Positions 50,676 through 60,303 of a stretch of 64,000 nucleotides of DNA are shown here, one piece after another. Every line of letters starts with the position of its first letter. The stretch's first letter is position 1. The notes under the pieces were generated by a model. It was not told the DNA's origin and ran no database searches. It worked only from the letters and a program-made list of their open reading frames with translations. The translations under genes and the position numbers were made by a program. The DNA is from Melissococcus plutonius ATCC 35311 (GTDB lineage: Bacteria > Bacillota > Bacilli > Lactobacillales > Enterococcaceae): positions 1,338,501 to 1,402,500 of the forward strand of contig NC_015516.1 in NCBI RefSeq assembly GCF_000270185.1. The letters are read 5' to 3'.

Positions 50676-51531
50676 TCAATATTTCCGATAAACATATTGG
50701 TTCGCTGGTTTTTTTATCACCTGAGTTTCCATAACTTCCAAAGTAGGTAGATCTCTTCGTAAAGGTGGATAGTACTCAAAATGAATTTGCCCTTTTGCTT
50801 TTATCCATGTGTTATTTTTGAACTGTTGGTTATTCGGTAAATGGTTTAATAATCCATATACACCGGAATCAGCAATACAATGAATAATGCCAAAACGAAA
50901 AACAAAAACAGATGAAGTTAAATTTTTTGAAGAATTAAAAACAAATCCTGTATAAGATATTATCTTTCCAGCAAATTCACTTGGATAGTTATAAATTAAT
51001 TCCATTATTTCCAAATAATTCTCATCAGTAATCATTATTTCTTTCTTTTTTTATATTTTTCTAAATTTTTTTCATTTGTTGATTATAAACATCTTTATTG
51101 AAAAAAATACTGGTGTCTGGCTTTAAATATTGAATTTGAATGTCCGCATATTTTGCTGTTGCTTCTTGACTTAATGGAAAATTAAAACCTTTTGCTTCAA
51201 CAATTGTCGTATCCAGACTAACCGTTGGGAAAAAATAGCCAACAACAAGTGGCATTACAAGCAAAAAATAGGCCATTAGATAGGAATATTTTTTGGCTGT
51301 TCCATGGCAATGCAAATGATGAGAAGTTTCATCTGACGATAATTCTTTTTGTGTGTCCTGTTGATTCCAAACAATCAACTGAACAATAGCTAAAATGAAT
51401 GCTAAAAACATCGATAAAGTAGCCAAATATTTATAGTGAACATTAATATATTGATTTAACTCACTTGTAATTTGTAAATACATCATGAGTCCCATATAAC
51501 CAATTAAAATTAGAAATCGAATCATAAACAT
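50676..51531 (-). pseudogene. YcgQ/TIGR03943 family protein, frameshifted
   Basis: Partner protein of the YcgR permease. The N-terminal piece (51061-51531) has two or more membrane segments and the family phrase HLHCHGTAKKYSYLMAYFLLVMPLVVGYFFP. The C-terminal piece (50676-51035) has IADSGVYGLLN and WIKAKG. A TAG stop plus a frame offset separate them; the total length is one more than a multiple of three, with A-rich sequence at the junction. 285 codons overall, the family length. Broken here together with its partner, so the pair is probably non-functional. Confidence 0.8.
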
Positions 51532-51540
51532 GCTTCCTTT

Positions 51541-52464
51541 CTAAATAAGGTAAGCGTAAGCTGAAACAAAAAGGGCAGCTAACGCAACAAATTTTATTGT
51601 GAATGAGGTTTTCATATATCGTTTCATCATTAAAAGATTCTTAATATCTACCATTGGTCCAAACACCAAAAAGGCAATTACCGGAGCGGTTCCAAAAAGA
51701 CCTAACAACGAAGAACTGATAAACGCATCGGCCTCTGAACAAAGAGATAATGTCACAGCAATTATTAACATAATGACAATGGCTAGGAATTTTGTTTTAC
51801 CCAGTTGCATAATAGCAGCAGTTGGTAAATAAGTCTGCATAAGTGCTGCCAGAAAAGAGCCGATAATTAGATAACGCCCTGTATCAAAAAATTCATCTAA
51901 GCTATGAACCAGCATTGACCAAAGATTTTGCTTAAAAGATACTTTTTTATGTTCATTCTTAGCTATTCCTATTTTACATGATGTTGAATTACCAAAGTTT
52001 TCTACAGCCAACTTTTGAGTTAGAATTGTATCTTTATGTATATAAGCAAGCCAAAGTCCGATTAACAAAGCAACAAACATACTTCAAAAAGCTTGTAAGA
52101 AAACATAATACAGCGAATTATTGAAAGCAATATAAGTAGAGAATAAAACGATTGGATTAATGATTGGAGCAGTTAGCATAAAAGCAAAAGCTGTGTAACT
52201 TGGTACGCCTTTTTTTATAAATTGATTAACAATCGGAACAATTCCACATTCGCAAGATGGAAAAAATAGTCCTAAACTGCCACCAACACAAATAGATAAA
52301 ATTTTGTTTTTAGGCAATATTTTTTTTATTCTTTCTGGCGTTAAAAATGGTTGCAAACTACCAGAAATAATACATCCTAAAATGACAAAAGGCAAAGCTT
52401 AAATAACAATTGAAAGGAAAATCATGCTCATTTGCAGTATAGAATGTGGTAAAGAATTAAACAT
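51541..52464 (-). pseudogene. YcgR-like permease (UPF0718), two in-frame stops
   Basis: Membrane permease family (predicted permease DUF318). A continuous frame of 308 codons begins with ATG at 52464 (GGGGAGA upstream). The motif SCECGIVP lies in the middle, and LSLCSEADAFISSSLLGLFG follows, as in the family. A TAA at 52399-52401 (before ALPFVILG; GAA expected) and a TGA at 52084-52086 (before SMFVALLIG) interrupt it. Neither is a frameshift, so homopolymer errors do not explain them. Followed after 9 bases by the broken YcgQ gene. Confidence 0.88.
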
Positions 52465-52668
52465 TTACTCTCCCCTTTCAAAATTTAACGAATAACATTT
52501 TATTTAAGTTTTTATTTTTTAAATATAATTTACTTTTAGCAAAAAAGCATATAATCTATTAATAAATTCAATCGATAGAGTGAGCTCAGAAATAATTGAA
52601 ATACATTATTATTTAGTTTCTACTTAGCAAGCCAATTGTTTTACTTGTTTAATTTTTCCTAGAGTTAC

Positions 52669-53475
52669 TTAAAGTGTAAATAATTCAGTTGGATGCTCTG
52701 GATCAGTATCATAAATTTTAAAATCTTCATTAACACCTAAGTCTTTTGTTTTTAAAATAGATTCCATGGTTAAACGTGCATTAAACTTTGTATTATTTTT
52801 TTTGCTTAGATGTCCCAGATAGATTTGTTTTGTCTTATCACCAATCACATCAGCCATTACAAGTGCACCTTCTTCATTAGATAGGTGCCCTTTATCACTT
52901 AAAATACGTTGCTTTAAATGCCATGGATAAGGACCAGCTCGCAACATTTCAACTTCATGATTTGTTTCCATCAAATAAGCATCTGCATTACGGATCAACC
53001 CACGTATATGATCACTACAATAACCTGTATCTGTCAACATAACAAATGAGTGATTTTCCTTATGAAAACAATAAAATTGCGGTGCAATTGCATCGTGAGA
53101 AACCCCAAAACTTTCAATATCCATATCTCCAAAGGTCATTACTTTTCCCATTTCAAACAGTTGTTTCTGCTCAGTAGGTATTATCCCTATAAGTGGATTC
53201 ATTGCTTCCCAGGTTTTTTCATTCGCATAAATATCCAGTTGGTATTTTCTAGCCATAACACCTAAGCCATGAATATGATCACGATGTTCATGTGTTACAA
53301 AAATAGCATCTAATTCTTCTGGTTTACGACCAATTTCTGCGAGTAAATTGGTAATTTTTTTTCCACTTAAACCAACATCAACAAGTATTTTTTTCTTTTT
53401 TGTTTCAATAAAAAGGGAATTTCCTGTACTTCCACTTGCTAGAATGCTTATATGAAATGCATTTTCTGACGTCAT
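52669..53475 (-). CDS. walJ: WalJ/YycJ metallo-beta-lactamase fold hydrolase
   Basis: 268 aa MBL-fold enzyme of the WalJ type. Motif HEHRDH (about residue 62) with SVSH-type and TDTGYCSDH (metal Asp), and HLSNEEGALVMA plus GHLSKKNNT at the C-terminus. In streptococci it is linked to DNA replication and repair control. Last gene of the walRK-yycHI-walJ operon. Confidence 0.94.
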   Translation of the reverse strand: MTSENAFHISILASGSTGNSLFIETKKKKILVDVGLSGKKITNLLAEIGRKPEELDAIFVTHEHRDHIHGLGVMARKYQLDIYANEKTWEAMNPLIGIIPTEQKQLFEMGKVMTFGDMDIESFGVSHDAIAPQFYCFHKENHSFVMLTDTGYCSDHIRGLIRNADAYLMETNHEVEMLRAGPYPWHLKQRILSDKGHLSNEEGALVMADVIGDKTKQIYLGHLSKKNNTKFNARLTMESILKTKDLGVNEDFKIYDTDPEHPTELFTL

Positions 53476-53526
53476 TATCAGTTTTTTCCTTTCCTAACTA
53501 AAATAATGATTAATCATTACCTGGTT

Positions 53527-54366
53527 TTAATGATTTTCAACTTTTGGAATACTATTATTTGTTATAATCGTATTACTGATAGCATTGATATGTTCAACTT
53601 GTAAGTTCCCATCACTGGTTTTTATACCCACAAACCAAACAGGTACATATACATTTTTTTCATGTATTTTGTAGATTTTTGAATAAGCCAGTTTTATAAA
53701 AGTAAGTTGTGTATTATTTGGAATTTTATTATTCATATAAAGATTTTCAATTATTTCTTTTTTAGAATATAATTCTACTTTATCACGTAACTCTTCAATT
53801 TTGTCGGTATGCATTTGACTATATTTAGAAATTTTCATTAAATCATCTGTCTTCTCAAGTGAAATTGTTAATTGAGCTGTATCGTCATAAAATGGAATTT
53901 TTTTATATTGTTGAGAAGCTATTAATTCAGCAGTATCTTTTTTGAATACAGAGAAATCAGGAAGATAGACATATTCTAAACCATTTAAAATGATTGTACT
54001 ATCTTTTAAAAAAGGTTTTAAACTATTTTTAACATTTTTTTCATCAATAAAAAAATTCTTTAAAGGAGTCCCAATTAATAAATTATCCTCAATAGTGTTC
54101 ACTGTTTTAGGTAAATTTTTCTCATTAGTTAGTTCTTTAAAATTTGTTTGTTCTGCACCTAAATAGTAACCTGTTTGTTTTTTAGTGGAAAGTTTGCCTT
54201 TATAAGTGATATTATCTTTTTTCAATCGGTGTTCAATCGTTTCAGTTCGATCAGTTCGAGAAACTTGTGTGCCATTTTTGATGCCTTCATGATAAATACC
54301 AAAAAGAAACAAGTCTAAACCTAGAAAAACAACAAAAAAAATCCATTCAATTCGTCTAAAATCCAA
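53527..54366 (-). CDS. yycI: YycI two-component regulatory protein
   Basis: 279 aa with one N-terminal membrane helix (residues about 9-25) and an extracytoplasmic domain. In Bacillus YycI and YycH form a complex that restrains WalK. The start is TTG at 54366 with GAGGTG upstream. It follows yycH with no gap. Low overall conservation, so the call rests mainly on size, topology and position. Confidence 0.88.
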   Translation of the reverse strand: MDFRRIEWIFFVVFLGLDLFLFGIYHEGIKNGTQVSRTDRTETIEHRLKKDNITYKGKLSTKKQTGYYLGAEQTNFKELTNEKNLPKTVNTIEDNLLIGTPLKNFFIDEKNVKNSLKPFLKDSTIILNGLEYVYLPDFSVFKKDTAELIASQQYKKIPFYDDTAQLTISLEKTDDLMKISKYSQMHTDKIEELRDKVELYSKKEIIENLYMNNKIPNNTQLTFIKLAYSKIYKIHEKNVYVPVWFVGIKTSDGNLQVEHINAISNTIITNNSIPKVENH

Positions 54367-55686
54367 TTATTTCACCTCTAATTCAGGAAGCTGTCTTATT
54401 AGTTTTTGTTCTGAGTACCAGCTTTTGTTATAACAGATATACCATTCAGGCGTAAGATCTACGACTTGTTTGGTTTCCTCAATATTCTGCCAAGTGTAGC
54501 CAACAATCATAGAACCAATCTTTTCTTTCTTGGCACCTGCTTTTAATAATTCATCAAATAAATGATACGTATTTTTCAAAACTTCTTCCTCTTCTGAAGG
54601 AATTGGAATTTGAATGGTATCTATACTGGTATTAATCATTGTATTTAATTGATTCTCATTTGGCTCATCATGAATCGTCATATTTACCTGACCTTTATTA
54701 TCTTTACTGAATACAGGAAACCCTTCAATAAAGGTTCGATAGTTAATGGTTGATTGTTGATTATCAAAGTAACGTAAATTTCCCATACTTGTTCCTAAAC
54801 CTTTAATGTAAGCAAAGCTTTCCGAATAGATATTGTATGTACCATCCTCTTTTATAGGTGATTTCCCGTGAAAAAGAATAGTCCCCAATTCTTCATTAAA
54901 AAACAGACTTTCATCGTTGCTAACGTACGAAGCATCCTTACTATTTCCATTGGTATGTATTTCTTTTGGATTATTAAAAAATGCTGTTTGAAAGCGAGCA
55001 ACCGGTTGAGAACCTAAAATATAGCTATATTTTTTCATCTTGAGCTCTTTTTTAATAAAAAATTGATTATTGATTAATAAACTTTTATCAACGGCCTCTT
55101 GATATAAAATTCCTTCTTTATTTAAATTATTCATTAAACGCTCTTTATCTATTGTAAAGGTAGCTTGATAAATTTGCTTTGTATTAAAGTCAAAAAAACG
55201 TATTTTGTTTTCATTAAAATCTAGTTGGATACGCGTAAAATAGGCATCTTTCTGATTAAGAATAGCATTATTGGCCATATTTAATCCATAAATTGAAATA
55301 TATTCCGTTAATGAAAACGGACCTTCATAGCACAATTCAATCCCTTGATCAATAGACAGATATTTCTTAAATTGTTCACTATTTCCATTAACAATTTGTG
55401 TTAATTTACTAAATTTTCCTTTTTTTATTTCATTTTGCACATGGGTAATTAAATTGACGTTTTTGGCAATTTTAGCTTCTTTATTTTCTATTTTGACTAA
55501 CTGTAGAGGTAAAAATGTTTCTGTATGTGTTCGTTCGTTGAATGAAGATAGCAATTGTTGTTCATTTTTTGTCGTTTCCTTTTCCTTTTGAGAAGAACTT
55601 AGCCAAATCGCAGCTGATAGATAGATACTTAATAAAATCAATAAAATTAATCCAATACGAATAATAAACATGCTTAATTTTTTCAT
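54367..55686 (-). CDS. yycH: YycH regulatory protein of WalK
   Basis: 439 aa, N-terminal membrane helix (residues about 6-28) followed by an extracytoplasmic YycH domain. I chose the ATG at 55686: it overlaps the walK stop (ATGA) and has GGAGG upstream, so translation is coupled. The position between walK and yycI supports the call. Confidence 0.9.
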   Translation of the reverse strand: MKKLSMFIIRIGLILLILLSIYLSAAIWLSSSQKEKETTKNEQQLLSSFNERTHTETFLPLQLVKIENKEAKIAKNVNLITHVQNEIKKGKFSKLTQIVNGNSEQFKKYLSIDQGIELCYEGPFSLTEYISIYGLNMANNAILNQKDAYFTRIQLDFNENKIRFFDFNTKQIYQATFTIDKERLMNNLNKEGILYQEAVDKSLLINNQFFIKKELKMKKYSYILGSQPVARFQTAFFNNPKEIHTNGNSKDASYVSNDESLFFNEELGTILFHGKSPIKEDGTYNIYSESFAYIKGLGTSMGNLRYFDNQQSTINYRTFIEGFPVFSKDNKGQVNMTIHDEPNENQLNTMINTSIDTIQIPIPSEEEEVLKNTYHLFDELLKAGAKKEKIGSMIVGYTWQNIEETKQVVDLTPEWYICYNKSWYSEQKLIRQLPELEVK

Positions 55687-57509
55687 TCCCACCAATCCTC
55701 CTCAAAAGGCTCATAAGGTAAAGAAATATAAAATGTTGATCCCTTTCCTTCTTCACTCTCTACCCAGATAAAACCATTATGTGCTCGGATCACCTCTTTT
55801 GAAATAGCAAGCCCGAGACCAGTACCGCCTTGTTTTCTAGCTCTTGCTTTATCCACCCGATAAAAACGATCAAACACCTTAGCGATATCTTTTTTAGGAA
55901 TGCCTAATCCTTGGTCGGTAACACTAAAAACAGCATTATTATGTGTTTCTAACAGACGGCAAGTAATTTTACCACCATCAGGAGAATATTTGATTGCATT
56001 GTTCAAAATATTGTCTAATACCTGAATAATTTTATCCGTATCAATTTCTAACCATAAATCTCTTCGGGTAAATTCTCGATCAATGGTATAGTTCTTTTTT
56101 TCCTTATCTAACATCATATCGAAACGATCAAGTACAAAATTAACCAATTCGTTGAAATTAACATATTCTAATTGTAATTCTGAAGTACCAGAATCCATTC
56201 TGGAAAGATTTAATAAATCATTAATCATTCGAATCATTCGATCCGTTTCTTCCAAGGTTACTTTTAAAAAGTCTGGAGCAACTTCTGGATTTTTCCAAGC
56301 ACCCTCACTTAATGCTTCAATATAGCTATGCATACTCGTTAATGGTGTTCGTAATTCGTGAGAAACGTTTGAAACAAATTCACGTCGTTCACGTTCATTT
56401 TTTTCTTGTTCAGTTACATCATGTAGGACACAAACAATGCCAGTGATAAATCCAGATTCTCTTCGAATCATTGTAAAATCAGCACGAATAATGAGTTGTT
56501 CATCATTCTTATTAGAAACAGAACGATCAATTAATAATTCATTCGGTGCTTCCAGTAATTTTCTTAAATTATAATCTGCCTCAATATCCAATAAGGTTAA
56601 AATAAAAGTCCCGATTGCCTCTTCTGTTTTAACATCTAATAAAGATAAAGCCATTTCGTTGATTGTTAAAATCTTTCCACGTCGATCGGTAGCAATAACT
56701 CCATCTGTCATATGCGAGAGAACACTATTTAGCCGGTTTCTTTCTGCTTCCATGGTTTCCTGAGTTTCCTCTACTCGTTCAGATAACTGATTAAATGTTT
56801 CTGCCAATTGCCCTAATTCATCTTTTCCATAAATCTGAACTTTGCCACTGTAATCACCACGAGAAATTCTAAGCGCCTGTTCTTTCATTTCACCGATTGG
56901 TTTAGTAATTGAACGTGAAATCAATAGTGTAATTACAACAGAAATAATTCCAGCAATAATTGAAGCAGTAAAAAAAATACTTGCTGTATTCGTGATTTCT
57001 TGATACTTACTTTCTAAATTACTTTTCACAAAAAGAACTCCGATGACTGTTTCGCCAGTCGGAGACTGAATCGGTTGTACATTAATATATACTCTTTTGT
57101 TATTATCTAAAGCTACATATTTTTTATTAGAGAAGTCATTTAAGTCTCGATAATCATTTTTTTGACCAATATTTCCTTGTTGATTATTATCATTTGTTGC
57201 TCGAATAATTCCTTTATCGTCAACCACACGTGCTTCAATAATCTCATTTGTAGACAAATTTGTTAAAGTCTTTTTTAACATAGCATCAATCTCTGTTCGA
57301 TTTTCCCCTTTAACATTCATTTGTGTACTTAATGAATTTGCCAATTGTGTGACCTGGACATCAATATTTTTTTTGAAATCACTGATTGTTGTTGTTTCTA
57401 ACCCACGAATAAAATAACCACCAATAATTTCAATTGCAATCAATAGAATCAAGAAAAATGACAGCGCAATTTTAAAATTTACCGATCGAAAAAATTGAAC
57501 TTTTTTCAT
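55683..57509 (-). CDS. walK: Sensor histidine kinase WalK
   Basis: 608 aa membrane kinase that governs cell-wall turnover. Two membrane helices (about 13-33 and 175-195) flank an extracellular PAS-like sensor; then HAMP (SITKPIGEMKEQALRIS), a PAS domain, HisKA with FVSNVSHELRTPLTSMHSY (phosphorylated His), and the HATPase_c motifs NAIKYSPDGG, DQGLGIP and GGTGLGLAI. I chose the ATG at 57509 (AGGAG upstream). It overlaps the 3' end of walR. Confidence 0.97.
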   Translation of the reverse strand: MKKVQFFRSVNFKIALSFFLILLIAIEIIGGYFIRGLETTTISDFKKNIDVQVTQLANSLSTQMNVKGENRTEIDAMLKKTLTNLSTNEIIEARVVDDKGIIRATNDNNQQGNIGQKNDYRDLNDFSNKKYVALDNNKRVYINVQPIQSPTGETVIGVLFVKSNLESKYQEITNTASIFFTASIIAGIISVVITLLISRSITKPIGEMKEQALRISRGDYSGKVQIYGKDELGQLAETFNQLSERVEETQETMEAERNRLNSVLSHMTDGVIATDRRGKILTINEMALSLLDVKTEEAIGTFILTLLDIEADYNLRKLLEAPNELLIDRSVSNKNDEQLIIRADFTMIRRESGFITGIVCVLHDVTEQEKNERERREFVSNVSHELRTPLTSMHSYIEALSEGAWKNPEVAPDFLKVTLEETDRMIRMINDLLNLSRMDSGTSELQLEYVNFNELVNFVLDRFDMMLDKEKKNYTIDREFTRRDLWLEIDTDKIIQVLDNILNNAIKYSPDGGKITCRLLETHNNAVFSVTDQGLGIPKKDIAKVFDRFYRVDKARARKQGGTGLGLAISKEVIRAHNGFIWVESEEGKGSTFYISLPYEPFEEDWWE

Positions 57510-57516
57510 AAATTCC

Positions 57517-58219
57517 TTACTCCTGTTCAGGATTTCTAAGATAGTAGCCAACACCTCTACGGGTAACCAAGTAACCTGGATGGCTTGGACTATCTTCTAT
57601 CTTCTCACGCAAACGTCTAACCGTAACATCCACCGTTCGAACATCTCCAAAATAGTCATAACCCCAAACAGTTTGTAAAAGGTGCTCTCTTGTCATCACT
57701 TGGCCTAAATGCCTAGCCAAATAATAAAGCAATTCAAATTCACGATGTGTTAACTCAATATTTTCACCTGCTTTTGATACCATATAGGCATCTGGATGAA
57801 TCGTTAAATCTCCAATTGTCAATTCGGATTGATTCCCTGCTTCCTCTTTAACACTTGATGCTTCTCTTCGTAAGTTTGCTTTGACACGTGCCACCAACTC
57901 ACGATTAGAAAAGGGTTTTGTTACATAATCATCAGCACCAAGCTCTAATCCTAATACTTTATCAATTTCAGAATCCTTAGCTGTTACCATAATAATTGGC
58001 ATATTGTATGTTTTTCTGATTTCTCTTGCTACCTCTAATCCATCCATTTTAGGTAACATTAAATCCAATAAAACTAAATCGGGTTCTACTTCGGTTACTT
58101 TTTCTAAAGCTTCTTCTCCATCAAATGCCGTATATACTTCATAGCCTTCTTTAACTAAATTATATTTTACAATTTCAGAAATTGGCTTTTCATCATCTAC
58201 AACCAAGATTTTTTTTCAT
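57517..58219 (-). CDS. walR: Response regulator WalR, frame disturbed at the start
   Basis: OmpR-family regulator with receiver motifs (VVDDEKP, phosphorylation site [23 protein letters not shown]) and a C-terminal winged helix ([13 protein letters not shown]). The proper ATG at 58219 has AGAGG upstream, but a run of eight A (58209-58216) shifts it out of frame with VVDDEK; seven A would give [11 protein letters not shown]. The undisturbed frame could start only at TTG 58206, which loses the first strand of the receiver domain. WalR is normally essential, so a run-length error or slippage is likely. Confidence 0.93.
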
Positions 58220-58500
58220 TAAGAGACACCTCTTTTAATTGTCATTTTTAGAATAAATGTAGTTAATCTTCTGCATAATTATAATAAATCTTATACTTTC
58301 TTATTATACATTACTTTCTTAATTCTTTCATCTTTAAAAAATTCATTCATAAAAGAGTAAGAAAAGAGTAAGATAAATAACTTCATTCTATTATAAAAAT
58401 AATTATCAATAAAGATAAATAGAAATAAGCACCTTAATAAAAATTAAAGAATATACTCTGAATAAATGAATTAAAACAATCAATTTATTGTATTACGATT

Positions 58501-58805
58501 ATCCTAATAAAATTGCCAGTTCGAATCTTGTTCCTCGCCTTAAGTAAGAAGTAATGCTGGATAGTAGAACAAGCAAATGTACGGGAATTAAAATCCTACA
58601 GTGAGTGATCATTATGCTGATTCGACTTCAATCCTTGCCAATATTACTCTTAATTTGAATCAAGTTCTATTGATTCCTATTTTCAAAGTAATTATAAATC
58701 AACTTATAATTTTATAGATATGTTTGCTATTTTGCTATATTGTCTTCTTTAGCAACAATTGTGCAATAATACTTGATTTTTTCATCAAGGTATTATTATT
58801 TTTAA
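58501..58805 (+). ncRNA. Candidate structured non-coding RNA upstream of walR
   Basis: No ORF, but GC-richer than the flanks. Complementary pairs suggest nested stems: AGTTCGAATC (58518-58527) with GATTCGACT (58619-58627), and CTTGTTC (58527-58533) with GAACAAG (58567-58573). The segment ends with a terminator-like hairpin on the plus strand (58764-58805). Promoter boxes were not identified. Not matched to any known RNA family by eye; speculative. Confidence 0.3.
58764..58805 (+). terminator. Terminator-like hairpin on the plus strand
   Basis: AATAATACTTGA pairs with TCAAGGTATTATT (one bulged base), followed by ATTTTTAAA. No annotated plus-strand gene precedes it. Confidence 0.6.
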
Positions 58806-58818
58806 ATGAACAAATAAA

Positions 58819-58867
58819 TTGCCTGTTTAGCAATGCATATTTATAAATATGTATTGCTAAACAGGCA
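58819..58867. repeat. Long perfect-ended inverted repeat
   Basis: TTGCCTGTTTAGCAATGCAT and its complement (arms TTGCCTGTTTAGCAA / TTGCTAAACAGGCAA) with an A/T-only centre. No strong T run follows, so it is not a classical terminator. Sits between the candidate RNA and the XRE-type gene. Confidence 0.7.
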
Positions 58868-59313
58868 AAAATAAATTTATTCTATCTCGTCTATAGTCTA
58901 CCTTGTTGATTACTTATTTTTTATCTAAGTTTGTTTAACTCAATGGTTTATTTATAACTTAATTGATTAATACGACTTCTATATTGTTCATATATACATG
59001 CTTTTGATTCAATTATACAGAATAATGAGAAAAGAACGTATAATATATGAAAACATAATCCTCATTGAAATAATCTAATCTGCTACTCATCTTTCCATTA
59101 TTTATGTTTAAAATTTCCTTTAACCAAGTGTAAATCTATAGGATCAAGCTTCCTCAAAAAATTTAGCATTTCGTGTCCATCAACCATCATTACGAATACC
59201 TCATTTTGTCTTTTATATCAATTTTATCTATTCATTTCTATTGTGAATACCTGCCTTGCTAAAAATAATATCTATTATACACATATTAATGTTAATAAAT
59301 TCTTATTATGATT
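58868..59313. other. Gene-poor intergenic stretch
   Basis: AT-rich, with only the short candidate ORF at 59098-59190 inside it. A TGTGTATAAT extended -10-like box lies on the minus strand near 59270-59280, upstream of that ORF. Nothing else could be supported. Confidence 0.35.
59098..59190 (-). CDS. Small open reading frame, possible peptide
   Basis: 30 codons: begins MMVDGHEMLNF and ends VKGNFKHK. GAGG lies 8-11 bases before the two start ATGs, and an extended -10-like box is upstream. There is no signal sequence. I recognise no family. It may instead be the 3' remnant of a decayed gene, since the in-frame sequence upstream reads plausibly for 10 residues before a stop. Confidence 0.25.
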   Translation of the reverse strand: MMVDGHEMLNFLRKLDPIDLHLVKGNFKHK

Positions 59314-59973
59314 TTACTCTTCTGGAAGTTTCATATATTTTTCACTCATGATATCTCTGTATATACCCGGTATAGATTGCCAAGAAACAAAGGATATTCT
59401 TCGAACGTAGGCGCCTTTATGTTGTACAAGAGCATAGTTTTTTCCTTCTGGGGATTGTCCACCTTTAAAGGTTAGTTTCATCCCTTCTCCAAAAGGATCA
59501 TCTGCAACCCAGATATTTGTATATGGATCAGGGACTTGTGGTGACTTGCTGCCTTCTTTGTATTCCTTTCCATGATTATAAGTTACAGTTGGTGGTAATG
59601 TTGCATAGACAAGTTTCATATCCATAAATGGATTAAATCGATCGATCCATTCATTTCTTCCTTGATATAAATTCAAAAAAAAAGCTATACAAAGGATTAG
59701 AGTTACTCCTATAATTAGAAACAATTTATAGGTCTTTGTTAATTTTAAATCTTTATCAATTTTTTTGATCATTTTTGAATCTCCTCTCATGAATTCATCC
59801 AAAGAAATATTAAATAGTTCACTCAAATTGAGTAACATCGAGATATCTGGATAGGTTCTTCCTGTTTCCCAACTAGATATTGTTTTATCCGATACATTTA
59901 ATTTTTCAGCCAAATCTTTTTGTGTCCATCCATTCTTATTTCTCCATGATTTTAACTGTACACTCAATTCCAT
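59314..59973 (-). CDS. Membrane-anchored XRE-type protein
   Basis: 219 aa. XRE helix-turn-helix at about residues 7-58 (WTQKDLAEKLNVSDKTISSWETG), a charged linker, one membrane helix at about 82-102 (LFLIIGVTLILCIAFFLNLY), then about 115 residues predicted outside the cell. Single-pass HTH proteins of this type occur in Firmicutes as regulators of adjacent genes. RBS AGGAG before the ATG. The repeated AGCATTCTA sites lie just upstream and may be its operators. Confidence 0.8.
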   Translation of the reverse strand: MELSVQLKSWRNKNGWTQKDLAEKLNVSDKTISSWETGRTYPDISMLLNLSELFNISLDEFMRGDSKMIKKIDKDLKLTKTYKLFLIIGVTLILCIAFFLNLYQGRNEWIDRFNPFMDMKLVYATLPPTVTYNHGKEYKEGSKSPQVPDPYTNIWVADDPFGEGMKLTFKGGQSPEGKNYALVQHKGAYVRRISFVSWQSIPGIYRDIMSEKYMKLPEE

Positions 59974-60040
59974 CTCAATTCTCCTTTCTATTTTTAGTTT
60001 ATATCACAGATTGTTTTTTACCTACCTAAATATACAAAAA

Positions 60041-60090
60041 AGCATTCTATAATTTGTAGAATGCTGATATAACAACATTTATAGAATGCT
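60041..60090. promoter_or_regulatory. Three-copy AGCATTCTA motif upstream of the XRE-type gene
   Basis: AGCATTCTA (60041-60049) forms an inverted repeat with TAGAATGCT (60057-60065), and a second TAGAATGCT lies at 60082-60090. On the minus strand the first pair is followed by TTTTTT, so it could also be a terminator. It sits between two divergent genes, as expected of shared operators. Confidence 0.5.
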
Positions 60091-60303
60091 TCAAAATAAT
60101 GTATATTTCTTATAAAGCATCTATTTAAATTTATTTAGGACAATTCTACTACACATCTAAATTAAAAAACTATATCATTTAAACTGGTTAATATTTTAGC
60201 AATTGCTTATAAGTTAAAGTATGTATCTAAATTTTTATAATGATTATTAATATTTATATAAACATGATAAAATATATTATAAAACAATTAGGGAGATCAA
60301 CAA

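Noticed and set aside
53050..53265. Plus-strand 71 aa frame within walJ
   Set aside because: Antisense shadow of the intact walJ gene; no ribosome binding site.
58501..58680. tRNA-like segment (GTTCGAATC)
   Set aside because: T-loop-like motif only; the T-stem and acceptor do not pair, so no tRNA is called.
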